From an uncultured Desulfuromonas sp. (GTDB lineage Bacteria > Desulfobacterota > Desulfuromonadia > Desulfuromonadales > Desulfuromonadaceae): DNA of 64,000 nucleotides. A program made the translations under genes and the position numbers. The DNA lies in assembly GCF_963676955.1 (NCBI RefSeq), contig NZ_OY781461.1:568001-632000 (forward strand), read 5' to 3'. Position 1 is the first letter of the stretch, and each line of letters opens with the position of its first letter. Under the pieces are notes generated by a model. That model made no database searches and had not been told where the DNA came from. It saw only the letters and a program-made list of their open reading frames with translations. Positions 16,270-25,457 of the stretch are shown piece by piece.

Positions 16270-17053
16270 AAAGCAGAGACTCCTCCGTTTCACTACTGTA
16301 AATGGGCCCCATGGTTTCCGTGACGAACGAGCGAATCAGCGGATTATCAGAAAGCTGAAAGGCTTCGGGAGACATGCAGCCCTGCAACTGCCCTTCGGCC
16401 ATCAGAGCCACATAATCGGATAATTTAAAAATTTTCGGCACATCATGACTGACAATAACAGCGGTGTAATTGAGCCGTGCCTGAGTTTCAAAAAACAACC
16501 GGTAAATCTCATTGCTTTTACTGACATCAAGGCCGGTCGTCGGCTCGTCAAAAAACACCACCTTCGGGTTAAGAACCAGCGCCCGAGCCAGGCCGACACG
16601 TTTCTGCATACCGCCACTGAGCTGTGCGGGGAACTTGTTACCATGCCCTTCCAACCCCATCAACGCCAGCTTTTCTTCGACATTATCGCGAATCACCTCT
16701 TCGTTGTCACGTGTCCGTTCACGCAGCGGCAACGCCACATTGTCATACACCGACATGGAATCAAACAGGGCAACATTCTGGAACAACACGCCAAAGTAGC
16801 TACGGATTTCGCGCAACTTGCGCTTGCCGGCCTGGCTGAGATCCTGTCCGAACACCCGGACTTCACCAACATCGGGCTTCATCAGACCGAGCATATGTTT
16901 GAGGATGACGCTTTTACCCTGGCCACTGGCGCCGACAATCACCGTAGTGGTACCGGCACGGACCTGCAGGGACACGCCATCCAACACCTTTTGCTCGCCG
17001 AAAGATTTTTCCACCTGATTCAGTTCAATAACAATTTCGCGCTCGGCCGTCAT
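16256..17053 (-). CDS. mlaF: MlaF, ABC transporter ATPase
   Basis: A 265-aa ATPase. Walker A is GASGQGKS, the signature is LSGGMQKRVGLARAL, Walker B is VVFFDEPTTGLD and the H-loop is SHD. It couples ATP hydrolysis to lipid movement through MlaE. The usual Q-loop (LFQNVALF) is present. It starts 12 bp after mlaE and overlaps mlaD, as expected of a single transcript. Confidence 0.93.
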   Translation of the reverse strand: MTAEREIVIELNQVEKSFGEQKVLDGVSLQVRAGTTTVIVGASGQGKSVILKHMLGLMKPDVGEVRVFGQDLSQAGKRKLREIRSYFGVLFQNVALFDSMSVYDNVALPLRERTRDNEEVIRDNVEEKLALMGLEGHGNKFPAQLSGGMQKRVGLARALVLNPKVVFFDEPTTGLDVSKSNEIYRLFFETQARLNYTAVIVSHDVPKIFKLSDYVALMAEGQLQGCMSPEAFQLSDNPLIRSFVTETMGPIYSSETEESLLYETL

Positions 17054-17065
17054 GACATCACTCCA

Positions 17066-17851
17066 CTACAACAAAATCGCACTAATCAGGTAATCCCAGA
17101 CCAGAACAGAGACCGAAGCCATCACCACAGCACTGGTGGTGGTCCGGCTGACCCCTTCCGCACCAAAGCCGCCGCCTCGTTCGAGATGGAGATAAAAACC
17201 CTTGGCGGCACAAATCCACACCAGCAGGAGTCCGAAGACCACTGACTTCACCAGGCCCATTTCAATATCAAGCCAGACGACACTTGAATACATGCCCTGA
17301 AAATACGCCCCGGCACTGACATCAAACAGTTGCACGCCGATCATAAAGCCGCCGAAAATGCCGATGACATCAAAAATCGCCGTTAACAGCGGCATGGCGA
17401 TCAGCCCGGCAACCAGCTTGGGAACAATGAGATAGGTAATCGGATCAATGGCCATACATTCCAGCGCATCGATCTGCTCGCTGTTGCGCATGATGCCCAC
17501 CTCGGCGCAAATGGCCGAACCGGCGCGTCCGATCACCATCAGGGCCGCGAGGACCGGGCCTAATTCACGCAGCAGGCTGAGGGCGACCGCGCCACCGAGA
17601 AACCCCACCGAACCGAACTTTGCCAACGTATAATAGCCTTGTAATCCCAACACCATCCCGGTAAACAGGCCGGTGAACAGAATGACAAACAACGAGTTGG
17701 CACCGATGAACTGGATCTGGCGCACAATCGGCTTCACCTTATAGGGAGGCTTGATCATGCAATAAATTGAAACGAGCAGAAACACGCCGAACCGGCCGGC
17801 TGTTTCCAGAAAGTGCAACGTATGATGCCCGAGCAATGCGACAAATTTCAT
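17066..17851 (-). CDS. mlaE: MlaE, ABC transporter permease
   Basis: A 261-aa inner-membrane permease of the MlaE family with about five membrane segments and the conserved RELGPVLAALMVIGRAGSAI and EQIDALECMAIDP motifs. It is the first gene of the mla operon. The start chosen is the ATG at 17851; a TTG at 17905 would add 18 polar residues encoded inside the repeat at 17884-18047, which argues against it. The repeat lies 32 bp upstream and may carry or modulate the operon's leader. Confidence 0.9.
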   Translation of the reverse strand: MKFVALLGHHTLHFLETAGRFGVFLLVSIYCMIKPPYKVKPIVRQIQFIGANSLFVILFTGLFTGMVLGLQGYYTLAKFGSVGFLGGAVALSLLRELGPVLAALMVIGRAGSAICAEVGIMRNSEQIDALECMAIDPITYLIVPKLVAGLIAMPLLTAIFDVIGIFGGFMIGVQLFDVSAGAYFQGMYSSVVWLDIEMGLVKSVVFGLLLVWICAAKGFYLHLERGGGFGAEGVSRTTTSAVVMASVSVLVWDYLISAILL

Positions 17852-17883
17852 AGGACGTAAGGACTCCCAGGGTTCAACATCCC

Positions 17884-18047
17884 TTAACCTGGAGCGGTGA
17901 GTCAACCGTGGATGAAAAGTGCACGTGCCTGAATAATGTTTTGAAAAAATAGACGTCGCACCCAGGGGTTCGTCGTTATTTTTTCAATCATTGTACAGAT
18001 CAATGAGTTGCGCTATTCGCCGCCGGGTCGTCACGGATTCAGGTTAA
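17884..18047. repeat. Dispersed 164-bp structured repeat, copy 1
   Basis: This matches 29091-29254 in sequence, length and orientation. Shared parts include CGTGGAT-AAA, GTGCACGTGC and TCAATGAGTTG. The ends are imperfect inverted repeats (TTAACCTG at 17884 versus its complement at 18040-18047). An internal hairpin pairs TTGAAAAAATA (17941-17951) with TATTTTTTCAA (17977-17987). In copy 2 the closing A-T pair is C-G, a compensatory change. It lies about 32 bp upstream of mlaE, just as copy 2 lies about 34 bp upstream of its minus-strand gene. Confidence 0.75.
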
Positions 18048-18448
18048 TAAAAAACAAACATCTATAGTAATACCTGCACTCAACCCTTGTCGAGGGCTAT
18101 TTGCCCGTGTATCTCGATGGCAACAAACCCATTTCAAAAGATTTTTTATCGCAACGTCACACCAACAAATTCGACAAAAAAAGTAAACTTTCCTCTCCTG
18201 ACGGTCGACATGAAAAACAGACGCAAAATAGGACAGGTTGGCCAAAATGCAAAAAAACTGTTCAGTCATAACACGTGACGTCCTGTTTTTTGGTCAACAT
18301 AAAAACGAACTAATTGTACAGAAAAATGGCGGCCCCGTGAAGCGTTTTACTATAAAAACAATAAGTTAGACATAAAAACAGGGCCTATCAAAAAAGTTGG
18401 CCCGGTTACTGCTTAACATAAGTGCAACGAAAAGCTGCTTTTCAACAG
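18048..18448. other. AT-rich intergenic region without a gene
   Basis: About 400 bp of AT-rich DNA between repeat copy 1 and the promoter of the 46-aa gene. ORFs here have no ribosome-binding site. A small GGGCC/GGCCC hairpin is at 18381-18403. I see no known riboswitch core. Confidence 0.4.
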
Positions 18449-18505
18449 TTATCGACAGAGTTATCAACAGTCTTATTTGACAAGAATAACCTTTTTGGTT
18501 ATATT
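18449..18505 (+). promoter_or_regulatory. Consensus sigma70 promoter with two DnaA-box-like sites
   Basis: TTGACA (18477-18482), a 17-bp spacer and TATATT (18500-18505) form the best promoter in the window. Just upstream lie TTATCGACA (18449-18457) and TTATCAACA (18461-18469), each one base from the E. coli DnaA box TTATCCACA. DnaA control is an inference. Confidence 0.7.
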
Positions 18506-18539
18506 TAGCAAAACAAATCTGAAGAAAGGAGGACACGCC

Positions 18540-18680
18540 ATGTCAATTACCATTCCCTTGAAAAAAATCATTGGCAAGAAACCCAATACGGTTGCAAAAT
18601 TGCTCAAAGAGCTTGGAATTGACACCGGGAAGCCGTACAACTATCGCATGAATGCGATAGAGGTCATCATCGAACAATAA
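18540..18680 (+). CDS. 46-aa hypothetical protein
   Basis: A small basic protein of 46 residues. The ATG at 18540 is preceded by GAAAGGAGG at ideal spacing and by the strong promoter at 18477-18505, so it is very probably expressed. The sequence (ITIPLKKIIGKKPNTVAKLL, ending EVIIEQ) contains one amphipathic helix region but no family I recognise. It has no membrane segment. It is monocistronic, with about 250 bp before the next gene. Confidence 0.65.
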   Translation: MSITIPLKKIIGKKPNTVAKLLKELGIDTGKPYNYRMNAIEVIIEQ

Positions 18681-18928
18681 CGGCTCTTCCCGTATCCCAG
18701 CTGAGACAGCAATGTCCGCCCGACAACAGTGAGAATACACAGGGCGATTAAAAATATACGCAGCTACACCTGATTCAAGGTGTGCTGCATTTTTTTTGCC
18801 TGCCCTCCCCATCTTTCCGCCAAAGAAAACGCCCAAGGATCATTTAAGGGATTCAAAACAGCCCCCCGCCAATGTTAAAGTAAGCGATTTGAAATGCTGA
18901 TCTCATCTGTGCTTAAGGAGCCCTCGCC

Positions 18929-19558
18929 ATGCCCGTATTAACGCTTTTTACGATTGCTGTTCTCAGCACGTTGTTTTATGCCCAAGTCCCCGTCCAATTC
19001 CAACAGCCGCTGCAGATGGCCGCACTGGCATTGCTGCTGCTGCAGCTGGTGCAATCGCTACTTAAACTCGGCAAGAACAACACACCGCCCCAGCCGGAGC
19101 CACAACCGGAACCTGTCGAGCCGCCCCAACCCGCGGCCGCGGTCCAATATGACAGCAGTGATGACTGTGATGCCGCGGTTGTCCAGCTCATGTCCCGTCT
19201 TCAGGAGAAGGGCCGCTTGATCGATTTTGTCATGGATGACATTTCCGCCTATGACAACGAATCGGTTGGCGCGGCGGCGCGCATTGTCCATCAGGGCTGC
19301 TGTGAGGTCGTTGCCGATTACTTCACCATTGCGCCTGTTCACGATGGTGAGGAAATGGAAGAGATTCGCCTCGAAGAGAATTATGACAGCCGTCAGTACC
19401 GTCTCATTGGCCAAGTTCCCGACACGCCTCCCTACACAGGACAGGTCCTCCACCGCGGCTGGAAAACCTCTGCCGTAAAACGGCCGCAGATGGCGAATGT
19501 CGCTGAAGCCCCCAGCCTCAAGGAGATTATCGCTCCCGCTGAGGTGGAGATCAACTGA
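18929..19558 (+). CDS. DUF2760 family protein
   Basis: A 209-aa protein. It has an N-terminal hydrophobic region with one or two membrane segments (about 1-46), a Pro/Glu/Gln-rich linker (55-75), and a C-terminal DUF2760 domain of about 130 residues. DUF2760 genes are typically found next to atypical Hsp70 genes, as here. The function is unknown; a membrane tether or co-factor for the following Hsp70-like proteins is inferred from context. AAGGAG precedes the ATG, and the Hsp70 gene starts 22 bp after its stop. Confidence 0.82.
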   Translation: MPVLTLFTIAVLSTLFYAQVPVQFQQPLQMAALALLLLQLVQSLLKLGKNNTPPQPEPQPEPVEPPQPAAAVQYDSSDDCDAAVVQLMSRLQEKGRLIDFVMDDISAYDNESVGAAARIVHQGCCEVVADYFTIAPVHDGEEMEEIRLEENYDSRQYRLIGQVPDTPPYTGQVLHRGWKTSAVKRPQMANVAEAPSLKEIIAPAEVEIN

Positions 19559-19580
19559 GCCATCCGCAGGAGGACACGTC

Positions 19581-21425
19581 ATGGATTCAGGTTACGCCAT
19601 CGGCATCGACCTCGGCACATCCAATTCCGCCTTGTCCATCGCCTCACTGGAAAAGAACGCTCCGCTCCAAAGCATTGAGCTTCATCAACAGGTGACGGCT
19701 CAGGGTTGTGAAGCGCACAGCACACTGCCGTCGTTTCTGTATCTGTTCACGCCGCAAGAGCAGAGTCAGGCTCCCCGCCTGCCCTGGCAAACGGACGAAC
19801 CGTCATGGACCGTCGGTCGTTTTGCTCAGGAGCACGGAGCGAAATCGCCGGACCGGCTGGTCAGCTCGGCCAAATCATGGTTGTGTCACAGCGGCATCGA
19901 TCCCCAGCAAGCGCTGCTACCCTGGCAGTCGTCGCTGAAAGATCGGCTACTGTCGCCGTTTGCCGCTCAGGTGGCCTATTTGAGCCATCTGCGTCAGGCC
20001 CTGTTACATCATCTGGCGGTCAACGGGCAGCCGACGGACCTGAATTCAGCCAGCGTCACCCTGACGGTGCCGGCCTCGTTTGATGAAATCGCCCGCATCC
20101 TCACCGCCGATGCCGCCCAGGAGGCGGGCTGGGGTGAGGTCACCTTGCTCGAAGAGCAACAGGCGGCATTTTATGCCTGGTTGGACCGTCATCAGGAGAG
20201 CTGGCGCGACCAGGTGCAGTGTGGCGATCTGATTCTGGTATGTGACGTCGGTGGCGGCACCGCGGATTTCAGCCTGATTGCCGTGGCGGAAAACGCCGGC
20301 GAGCTGGCCCTGGAACGGGTCAGTGTCGGCAAGCACCTGCTGCTCGGCGGCGACAACATGGATCTGGCCCTGGCGTATACCCTCAAAGCGCAGCTCGAAG
20401 CAGCGGGCTCCAAACTCGACAACCAACAATTCACGTCACTGGTGCATGGCTGCCGTCTCGGTAAGGAAGCGCTGTTTGCCGATCCGCAGCGTCAGGACTA
20501 TCCCCTGTCTCTGGCCGGACGCGGTGCCAGTCTGCTGGCTCGGACCCTGACCAGCAGCCTGTCGCGAAGCGTGCTGGAACAGGTGGTGATCGACGGCTTC
20601 CTCGCCCGCACGACCATTGATCAGTTGCCGCAACAGCAACCGCGCTCCGGCTTACAGGATTTCGGCCTGCCCTATGTTCAGGACCCGGTGCTGACCCGCC
20701 ACCTTGCCGCGTTTCTCATTGACAGCGCCACCAATGTCTGCGCCAACGCCGACCTGGAAAACAGCCTGCGTTCCCACCTGCACAGTGATCAGGGCCGACG
20801 CTGGCTGCGCCCGACAGCGGTGCTGTTCAACGGCGGCATCTTCAAGGCGGAACCGATCCGCCGGCGGGTGTTTGACGTGCTGCAGCAATTCAACGGCGAC
20901 ACCCCGTTGCGCCAATTGCAGGGCGAGCAACTCGATCTGGCCGTGGCCAACGGTGCTGCCGTCTATGCGCGCCAGCAGGCCCTCGGCGAAGGGATCCGCA
21001 TCAAAGCCGGAATCAGCCGCTCCTATTATATCGGCATCGAAAGCAGCATACCGGCCATCCCCGGATTTACGCCGCCGCTCAAAGGACTGTGTGTCATTCC
21101 CCAAGGCATGGAAGAAGGCAGTGAAATCACCCTCGAAGGTCAGGAGTTCGGCCTGATGACCGGCCAATCAGTTCAGTTCCGTTTTTTCAGTTCCACCACC
21201 CGTGCCGGAGACACGACCGGCGACTGGGTTGACGATACCGCGGAACTCGAAGAGACCTCGTCTCTGACCCTGACCCTGCCGGGAAGTGACGACCAGCAGG
21301 GCCAATTGATTCCGGTGCAGTTGCACGCCCATATCAATGCCCTGGGCATCCTTGAGCTATGGATGCAGCACAGCCATTCCGAACAACGCTGGAAAATTGA
21401 ATTCAACGTGCGAGGCAGCTCATGA
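19581..21425 (+). CDS. Hsp70 family protein (first of pair)
   Basis: A 614-aa Hsp70-like ATPase. GIDLGTSNSALS (phosphate 1), the CDVGGGTADFSL phosphate 2 loop, and a later LFNGGIF adenosine-type motif show the actin/Hsp70 nucleotide fold. The C-terminal part of about 170 residues is beta-rich and diverges from the DnaK substrate domain. It belongs to the YegD/HscC-like atypical group rather than DnaK. The ATG at 19581 follows AGGAGG. The stop overlaps the next gene (ATGA), so the two Hsp70s are translationally coupled. Confidence 0.88.
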   Translation: MDSGYAIGIDLGTSNSALSIASLEKNAPLQSIELHQQVTAQGCEAHSTLPSFLYLFTPQEQSQAPRLPWQTDEPSWTVGRFAQEHGAKSPDRLVSSAKSWLCHSGIDPQQALLPWQSSLKDRLLSPFAAQVAYLSHLRQALLHHLAVNGQPTDLNSASVTLTVPASFDEIARILTADAAQEAGWGEVTLLEEQQAAFYAWLDRHQESWRDQVQCGDLILVCDVGGGTADFSLIAVAENAGELALERVSVGKHLLLGGDNMDLALAYTLKAQLEAAGSKLDNQQFTSLVHGCRLGKEALFADPQRQDYPLSLAGRGASLLARTLTSSLSRSVLEQVVIDGFLARTTIDQLPQQQPRSGLQDFGLPYVQDPVLTRHLAAFLIDSATNVCANADLENSLRSHLHSDQGRRWLRPTAVLFNGGIFKAEPIRRRVFDVLQQFNGDTPLRQLQGEQLDLAVANGAAVYARQQALGEGIRIKAGISRSYYIGIESSIPAIPGFTPPLKGLCVIPQGMEEGSEITLEGQEFGLMTGQSVQFRFFSSTTRAGDTTGDWVDDTAELEETSSLTLTLPGSDDQQGQLIPVQLHAHINALGILELWMQHSHSEQRWKIEFNVRGSS

Positions 21426-24223
21426 CCACAACACGTTTCTCCATCGGCATCGACCTCGGCACCACCAACTGCGTGCTGTCGTACGTCGACAGCCGCCAGC
21501 CGCAACGCGGTTCACAGGTGCTTGACATCACCCAGTGGGACAGCGCCACCACCCACATCGACCAGTCCTCACTGCCGTCGTTTGCCTATACGCCCACGCC
21601 CGCCGAACGATCCGCCTTTTCGGCCAGTGAGGCCACGGTGCCGCCACCGGTCGACGGTCGCCTGCCCGGCCTCTACGCCCGCCAGCAGATGGCCTTCAGC
21701 CCGGGACGGGTCATCCACTCGGCCAAATCGTGGTTGTGTCATGCCGATGTTGACCGCACCGCAGCGATTCTACCGTGGAAGTCGGACGAAATTGCCGACA
21801 GCGAAAAATGCTCACCGGTCGCCATCAGCGCTCTGTACCTGCGCTGGCTCAAAGAGATCTGGCAACGGCGCATGGCCGCGGTGGACGACAGCGAGTTCAA
21901 TGCTCAGGACATCGTCATCACCGTGCCCGCCTCGTTTGACGAAGCCGCTCAGGAGCTGACTCTGCTGGCCGCTCAACAGGCCGGTTACCCGGACACCATT
22001 CGTCTGATTGAGGAACCGCAGGCCGCCTTTTATTTCTGGTTGGGACGTGACCAGCATCTCAGCCAGTTACACGATCTGCTCGAACAGCACCAGCGCAACA
22101 GCCTGCGGGTGTTGGTATGCGACATCGGCGGCGGCACCACCGACCTGAGCCTGTTTGAAGTCGCCACGGACCGCCAGGCGCGCAGCGGCCTGAAACTCGA
22201 ACGCCTCGCCGTCAGCGACCATCTGCTGCTCGGCGGCGACAACATCGATTTGACCCTGGCCCATATCCTCGAACACAAGCTGGTCCGCCCCGGCCAGAAA
22301 CTCACCGGCCGCCAATGGAACCAACTGCTGGTCCAGGCGCGCGATCTCAAAGAACGGATTCTCGGCGAAGAAGAGGTCTGCAGCACGGTGGATGGTGATC
22401 AGGAATTTACCGTCACCCTGACCGGTTCCGGTTCGGGGCTGTTCGCCTCCACCCTGTCGACACGCATCCAGGCCGCGGAGATCCAGCAGTGCATTCTCGA
22501 CGGTTTCTTCCCGCTATGCAGCCGAGACCAGCGTCCGACCACCCGTCAGGGGGGACTCAAGGAGTGGGGCCTGCCCTATGCCGACGATTCGGCCATCTCC
22601 CACCATCTGGCCGAATTTCTCGATAACCAGCCCGTGGATGCCGTGCTGTTTAATGGCGGGACCGTGACGCCGCTGTTGCTGCGCCAACGCCTTCACGACC
22701 TGATCCGTTCATGGCAGACCGATCAACCTCCGGTGGTGCTGCATAACGAATCGATCTCCATGGCCGTGGCCCGCGGCGCGGCACGCTACAGCTGGATTTT
22801 ACGCCACGATGACCGTGACAACCGCATCAGCGGTGGCCATGCCCATGCCCTGTACCTGGAAGTGGTCCACGGCCGCAAGAAAAAAGACCGCTCGCTGGTC
22901 TGTATCCTGCCTAAAGGGCTGGAAGCGGGACAGACGGTGCGCATCGACGACAACGCGTTTGACCTGCTGGTCAATCAACCGGCCCGTTTTCAGTGCTGGT
23001 ATGCCGCCCGCCGTCAGCAGGACCGCGCCGGAGCCGTCCTGCCATGGAACAACCGCGAGTTTCGACCGCTGCCCCCGCTGGAAACCGCCATCCATCTGCC
23101 CCCGGACCATCCGACCCCGGCCAACAACCGCTTGCGCGTCAGTCTGGAGGCGTCGCTCAACGAGTTAGGCTTATTGCAGTTGCACTGTGTCGAGCAACAG
23201 GGCGACGGGCGCTGGCGTCTTGACTTCAACCTGCGCAAAGGGGTCGACGAACAACAGCAGCACAGCGCACAACCCACCGAGTTCAGCGCCGACCCGAAAT
23301 CGCAACAGGCACTGCCCTGTGTACAGGCGGTGTTTGCCAAAAAGAAACGAGCCGATCTGCCGGAAGTACCGGCCAAGCAATTGATCAAAACCTTGGAAAA
23401 ACAGCTGGGCAGCCGCGACCAGTGGAACAGCATCACCCTGCGCACCCTGTGGCCGGAATTGACGACGGGCATGACGCGCAAATCGCGCAGTCTCGATCAT
23501 GAGGTAGCCTGGCTGTATCTGGCCGGCTTCACTTTGCGCCCCGGCTATGGGGTTCAACACGACGAATCGCGCATGGAGGAGCTGTGGCGGGCATGGAGCC
23601 TCGGCATGGCGTTTCCCAAAGAAAAACGCAGCCAAAGCCACTGGTACCTGTTGTGGCGCCGGGTGGCGGGTGGCCTGAACGGCGAACGTCAGCAGCAAAT
23701 TCTTGATAAAATCCTGCCGACGCTGCGTTCGAGCAATGACCCGATGCCGGAGATGGTCTATCTGGCCGCGGCCCTGGAACGGATCGCCCCCCAGACCAAG
23801 GTGGAGCTGATCCAGCGGTTTACCAGCTGCCTGCTCAAGGAAAAGGTGCGCCACAAAGCGCCGTACCTGTGGGCGCTCAGTCGTCTGCTCAGCCGTACAC
23901 CGCTCTATGCCGGGGTGGATCGCATCGTTCACCCGCGTGAGGTGATGACCCTGTTCGACAAAGTGACGGATAAAAACTGGCGCGAGGAGCCGTGGAAGGG
24001 GCTGTGCAGCCTGTTTGCCATGGCCGCCCGCTGCACCGACCAGCGCGACATTGATCTGGAACCGGAGCAGCGTCAGGCGATTGTCGCCAAGTTGCGCGAA
24101 TCCAAGGCCGATAAAGCGGCCATTGATCAGGTGGCTGATTTTGTGCCATTGAGTGATGATGATCGTGAGATACAATTTGGTGAGGCGCTGCCGGCGGGAT
24201 TGATTCTGATTGGCGCGCCCTGA
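21422..24223 (+). CDS. Large Hsp70 family protein with C-terminal extension (DUF3731-like)
   Basis: A 933-aa protein. Residues 1 to about 600 repeat the layout of the preceding gene: GIDLGTTNCVLSY, VCDIGGGTTDLSLFEV, LLLGGDNIDLTL and AVLFNGGTVTP. About 330 residues of helical sequence follow, starting near PCVQAVFAKKKRADLP, corresponding to the DUF3731 region of such proteins. There is no signal peptide. No J-protein or GrpE gene is adjacent, so DnaJ/GrpE would have to be supplied elsewhere. The role is unknown. The pair probably arose by duplication followed by gain of the extension. Confidence 0.87.
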   Translation: MTTTRFSIGIDLGTTNCVLSYVDSRQPQRGSQVLDITQWDSATTHIDQSSLPSFAYTPTPAERSAFSASEATVPPPVDGRLPGLYARQQMAFSPGRVIHSAKSWLCHADVDRTAAILPWKSDEIADSEKCSPVAISALYLRWLKEIWQRRMAAVDDSEFNAQDIVITVPASFDEAAQELTLLAAQQAGYPDTIRLIEEPQAAFYFWLGRDQHLSQLHDLLEQHQRNSLRVLVCDIGGGTTDLSLFEVATDRQARSGLKLERLAVSDHLLLGGDNIDLTLAHILEHKLVRPGQKLTGRQWNQLLVQARDLKERILGEEEVCSTVDGDQEFTVTLTGSGSGLFASTLSTRIQAAEIQQCILDGFFPLCSRDQRPTTRQGGLKEWGLPYADDSAISHHLAEFLDNQPVDAVLFNGGTVTPLLLRQRLHDLIRSWQTDQPPVVLHNESISMAVARGAARYSWILRHDDRDNRISGGHAHALYLEVVHGRKKKDRSLVCILPKGLEAGQTVRIDDNAFDLLVNQPARFQCWYAARRQQDRAGAVLPWNNREFRPLPPLETAIHLPPDHPTPANNRLRVSLEASLNELGLLQLHCVEQQGDGRWRLDFNLRKGVDEQQQHSAQPTEFSADPKSQQALPCVQAVFAKKKRADLPEVPAKQLIKTLEKQLGSRDQWNSITLRTLWPELTTGMTRKSRSLDHEVAWLYLAGFTLRPGYGVQHDESRMEELWRAWSLGMAFPKEKRSQSHWYLLWRRVAGGLNGERQQQILDKILPTLRSSNDPMPEMVYLAAALERIAPQTKVELIQRFTSCLLKEKVRHKAPYLWALSRLLSRTPLYAGVDRIVHPREVMTLFDKVTDKNWREEPWKGLCSLFAMAARCTDQRDIDLEPEQRQAIVAKLRESKADKAAIDQVADFVPLSDDDREIQFGEALPAGLILIGAP

Positions 24224-24322
24224 TTTGTGCTGACAACGCAACCAGTAAAGTCCATGGAAAGTTGGCGTTTAGTCGAACTTCATCCGTTTGCTCAGTTTGG
24301 TACGCACGTGACGTGGGCTACC

Positions 24323-24688
24323 GCTCAAACAGTTTGCCGACGATCATCGCGGTGCTCGTTCTCTTCGTTCGGCGCTACTGAACGGGAGGACTGGGTTGCT
24401 AAATAACCCACGACTGAAGGGTGGGCACCGTCCCACCCGTTAGATCGGTGCCACGGAAAAAATAGAGAGCGGTGTAAGACGGTTATCAACGTTTTACGCC
24501 AGTGCAGATGAAACGCACGATTCGCCGACCTAAAGGGCGGTGAGCCGAATTCGTAAAGCAAAACGGAAACAGACTCAGTGTCGGTAGATCTAGGTCCAGG
24601 AGAAGTTCAGCCGGTTTTTGCATCCTTTTGAGCGGCCTGTCAAAAGGATGTCGCCTGCCGAGGCGAGTCCCGGCGACCTTGACCTTAA
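24323..24688. repeat. Dispersed ~366-bp structured intergenic repeat, copy B
   Basis: Second copy of the element at 1380-1745, same orientation and length. The hairpin CATCCTTTTGA (24621-24631) with TCAAAAGGATG (24640-24650) keeps pairing despite changed bases relative to copy A. GGGTGGG/CCCACCC is near 24419-24438. It fills most of the 510-bp gap between the Hsp70 and SDR genes; no gene is seen in that gap. Confidence 0.8.
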
Positions 24689-24733
24689 AACGTTGACCTT
24701 GATTTTCGACTCAAAACAAGAACGGAGGAAAGC

Positions 24734-25429
24734 ATGACACCACACGTAGTGATCACCGGAGGCAACAAAGGAATCGGCCTGGAATGCAGCCGCCTGTTCC
24801 TCGCCGCCGGCTACCGGGTGACCGTCATCGCCCGCTCCGCTGAAATGGCGGAGGAGCACCCCAATCTGACGCTGCACCCTTTCGACCTCTGTCAAATCGA
24901 TCAGATCCCGGCGCTGATCCAACAGCTGCCGGAGATCGACGTGCTGATCAACAATGCCGGAGTGATGTGGTCGCTGCCCTACGACAACTATCCGCAGGAC
25001 AAGGCGACCACACTGATGCAACTGAACATTGAGGCACCGGTGGCTCTGATCCGCGAAGTCAGCCGCGGCATGATCCAACGCGGCGGCGGACGCATCGTCA
25101 ACAACGCCTCCATCGCCGGACAGATCGGTCACCCGGACATCTGGTACGGCATCAGCAAAGCCGGTTTGATCAACGCCACCAAAAGTTTTGCCAAACAACT
25201 CGGCGGGCAGGGAATTATCATCAATGCCGTGGCCCCCGGCCCGGTGGAAACCGACATGCTCGAGGTGATCCCCGAACCACGCAAAAAAGCCATCAAGTCT
25301 GCCGTCTACAGCGGACGCTTTGCCACAGCCGCAGAAGTGGCCCGCACCTTGTTCTGGCTGGGGACAGACAGCCCCGACTATATCAACGGCACCTGCATCG
25401 ACATCAACAACGGTGCCTTTCCCCGCTGA
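24734..25429 (+). CDS. SDR family oxidoreductase
   Basis: A 231-aa classical short-chain dehydrogenase/reductase. The TGGNKGIGLE Rossmann loop, NNAGV, the Ser in NNASIAG and the YGISK catalytic pair are all present, with PGPVETDM after them. It probably oxidises or reduces a small carbonyl or alcohol using NAD(P); the substrate cannot be told. GGAGG precedes the ATG. Three small genes follow closely on the same strand and may be co-transcribed. Confidence 0.9.
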   Translation: MTPHVVITGGNKGIGLECSRLFLAAGYRVTVIARSAEMAEEHPNLTLHPFDLCQIDQIPALIQQLPEIDVLINNAGVMWSLPYDNYPQDKATTLMQLNIEAPVALIREVSRGMIQRGGGRIVNNASIAGQIGHPDIWYGISKAGLINATKSFAKQLGGQGIIINAVAPGPVETDMLEVIPEPRKKAIKSAVYSGRFATAAEVARTLFWLGTDSPDYINGTCIDINNGAFPR

Positions 25430-25457
25430 GCGGCACACCTCACCTCAAAGGAGTTTT

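Noticed and set aside
18048-18448. Possible c-di-GMP (GEMM) or other riboswitch upstream of the 46-aa gene
   Set aside because: No GEMM core or other known aptamer consensus could be matched by eye on either strand.
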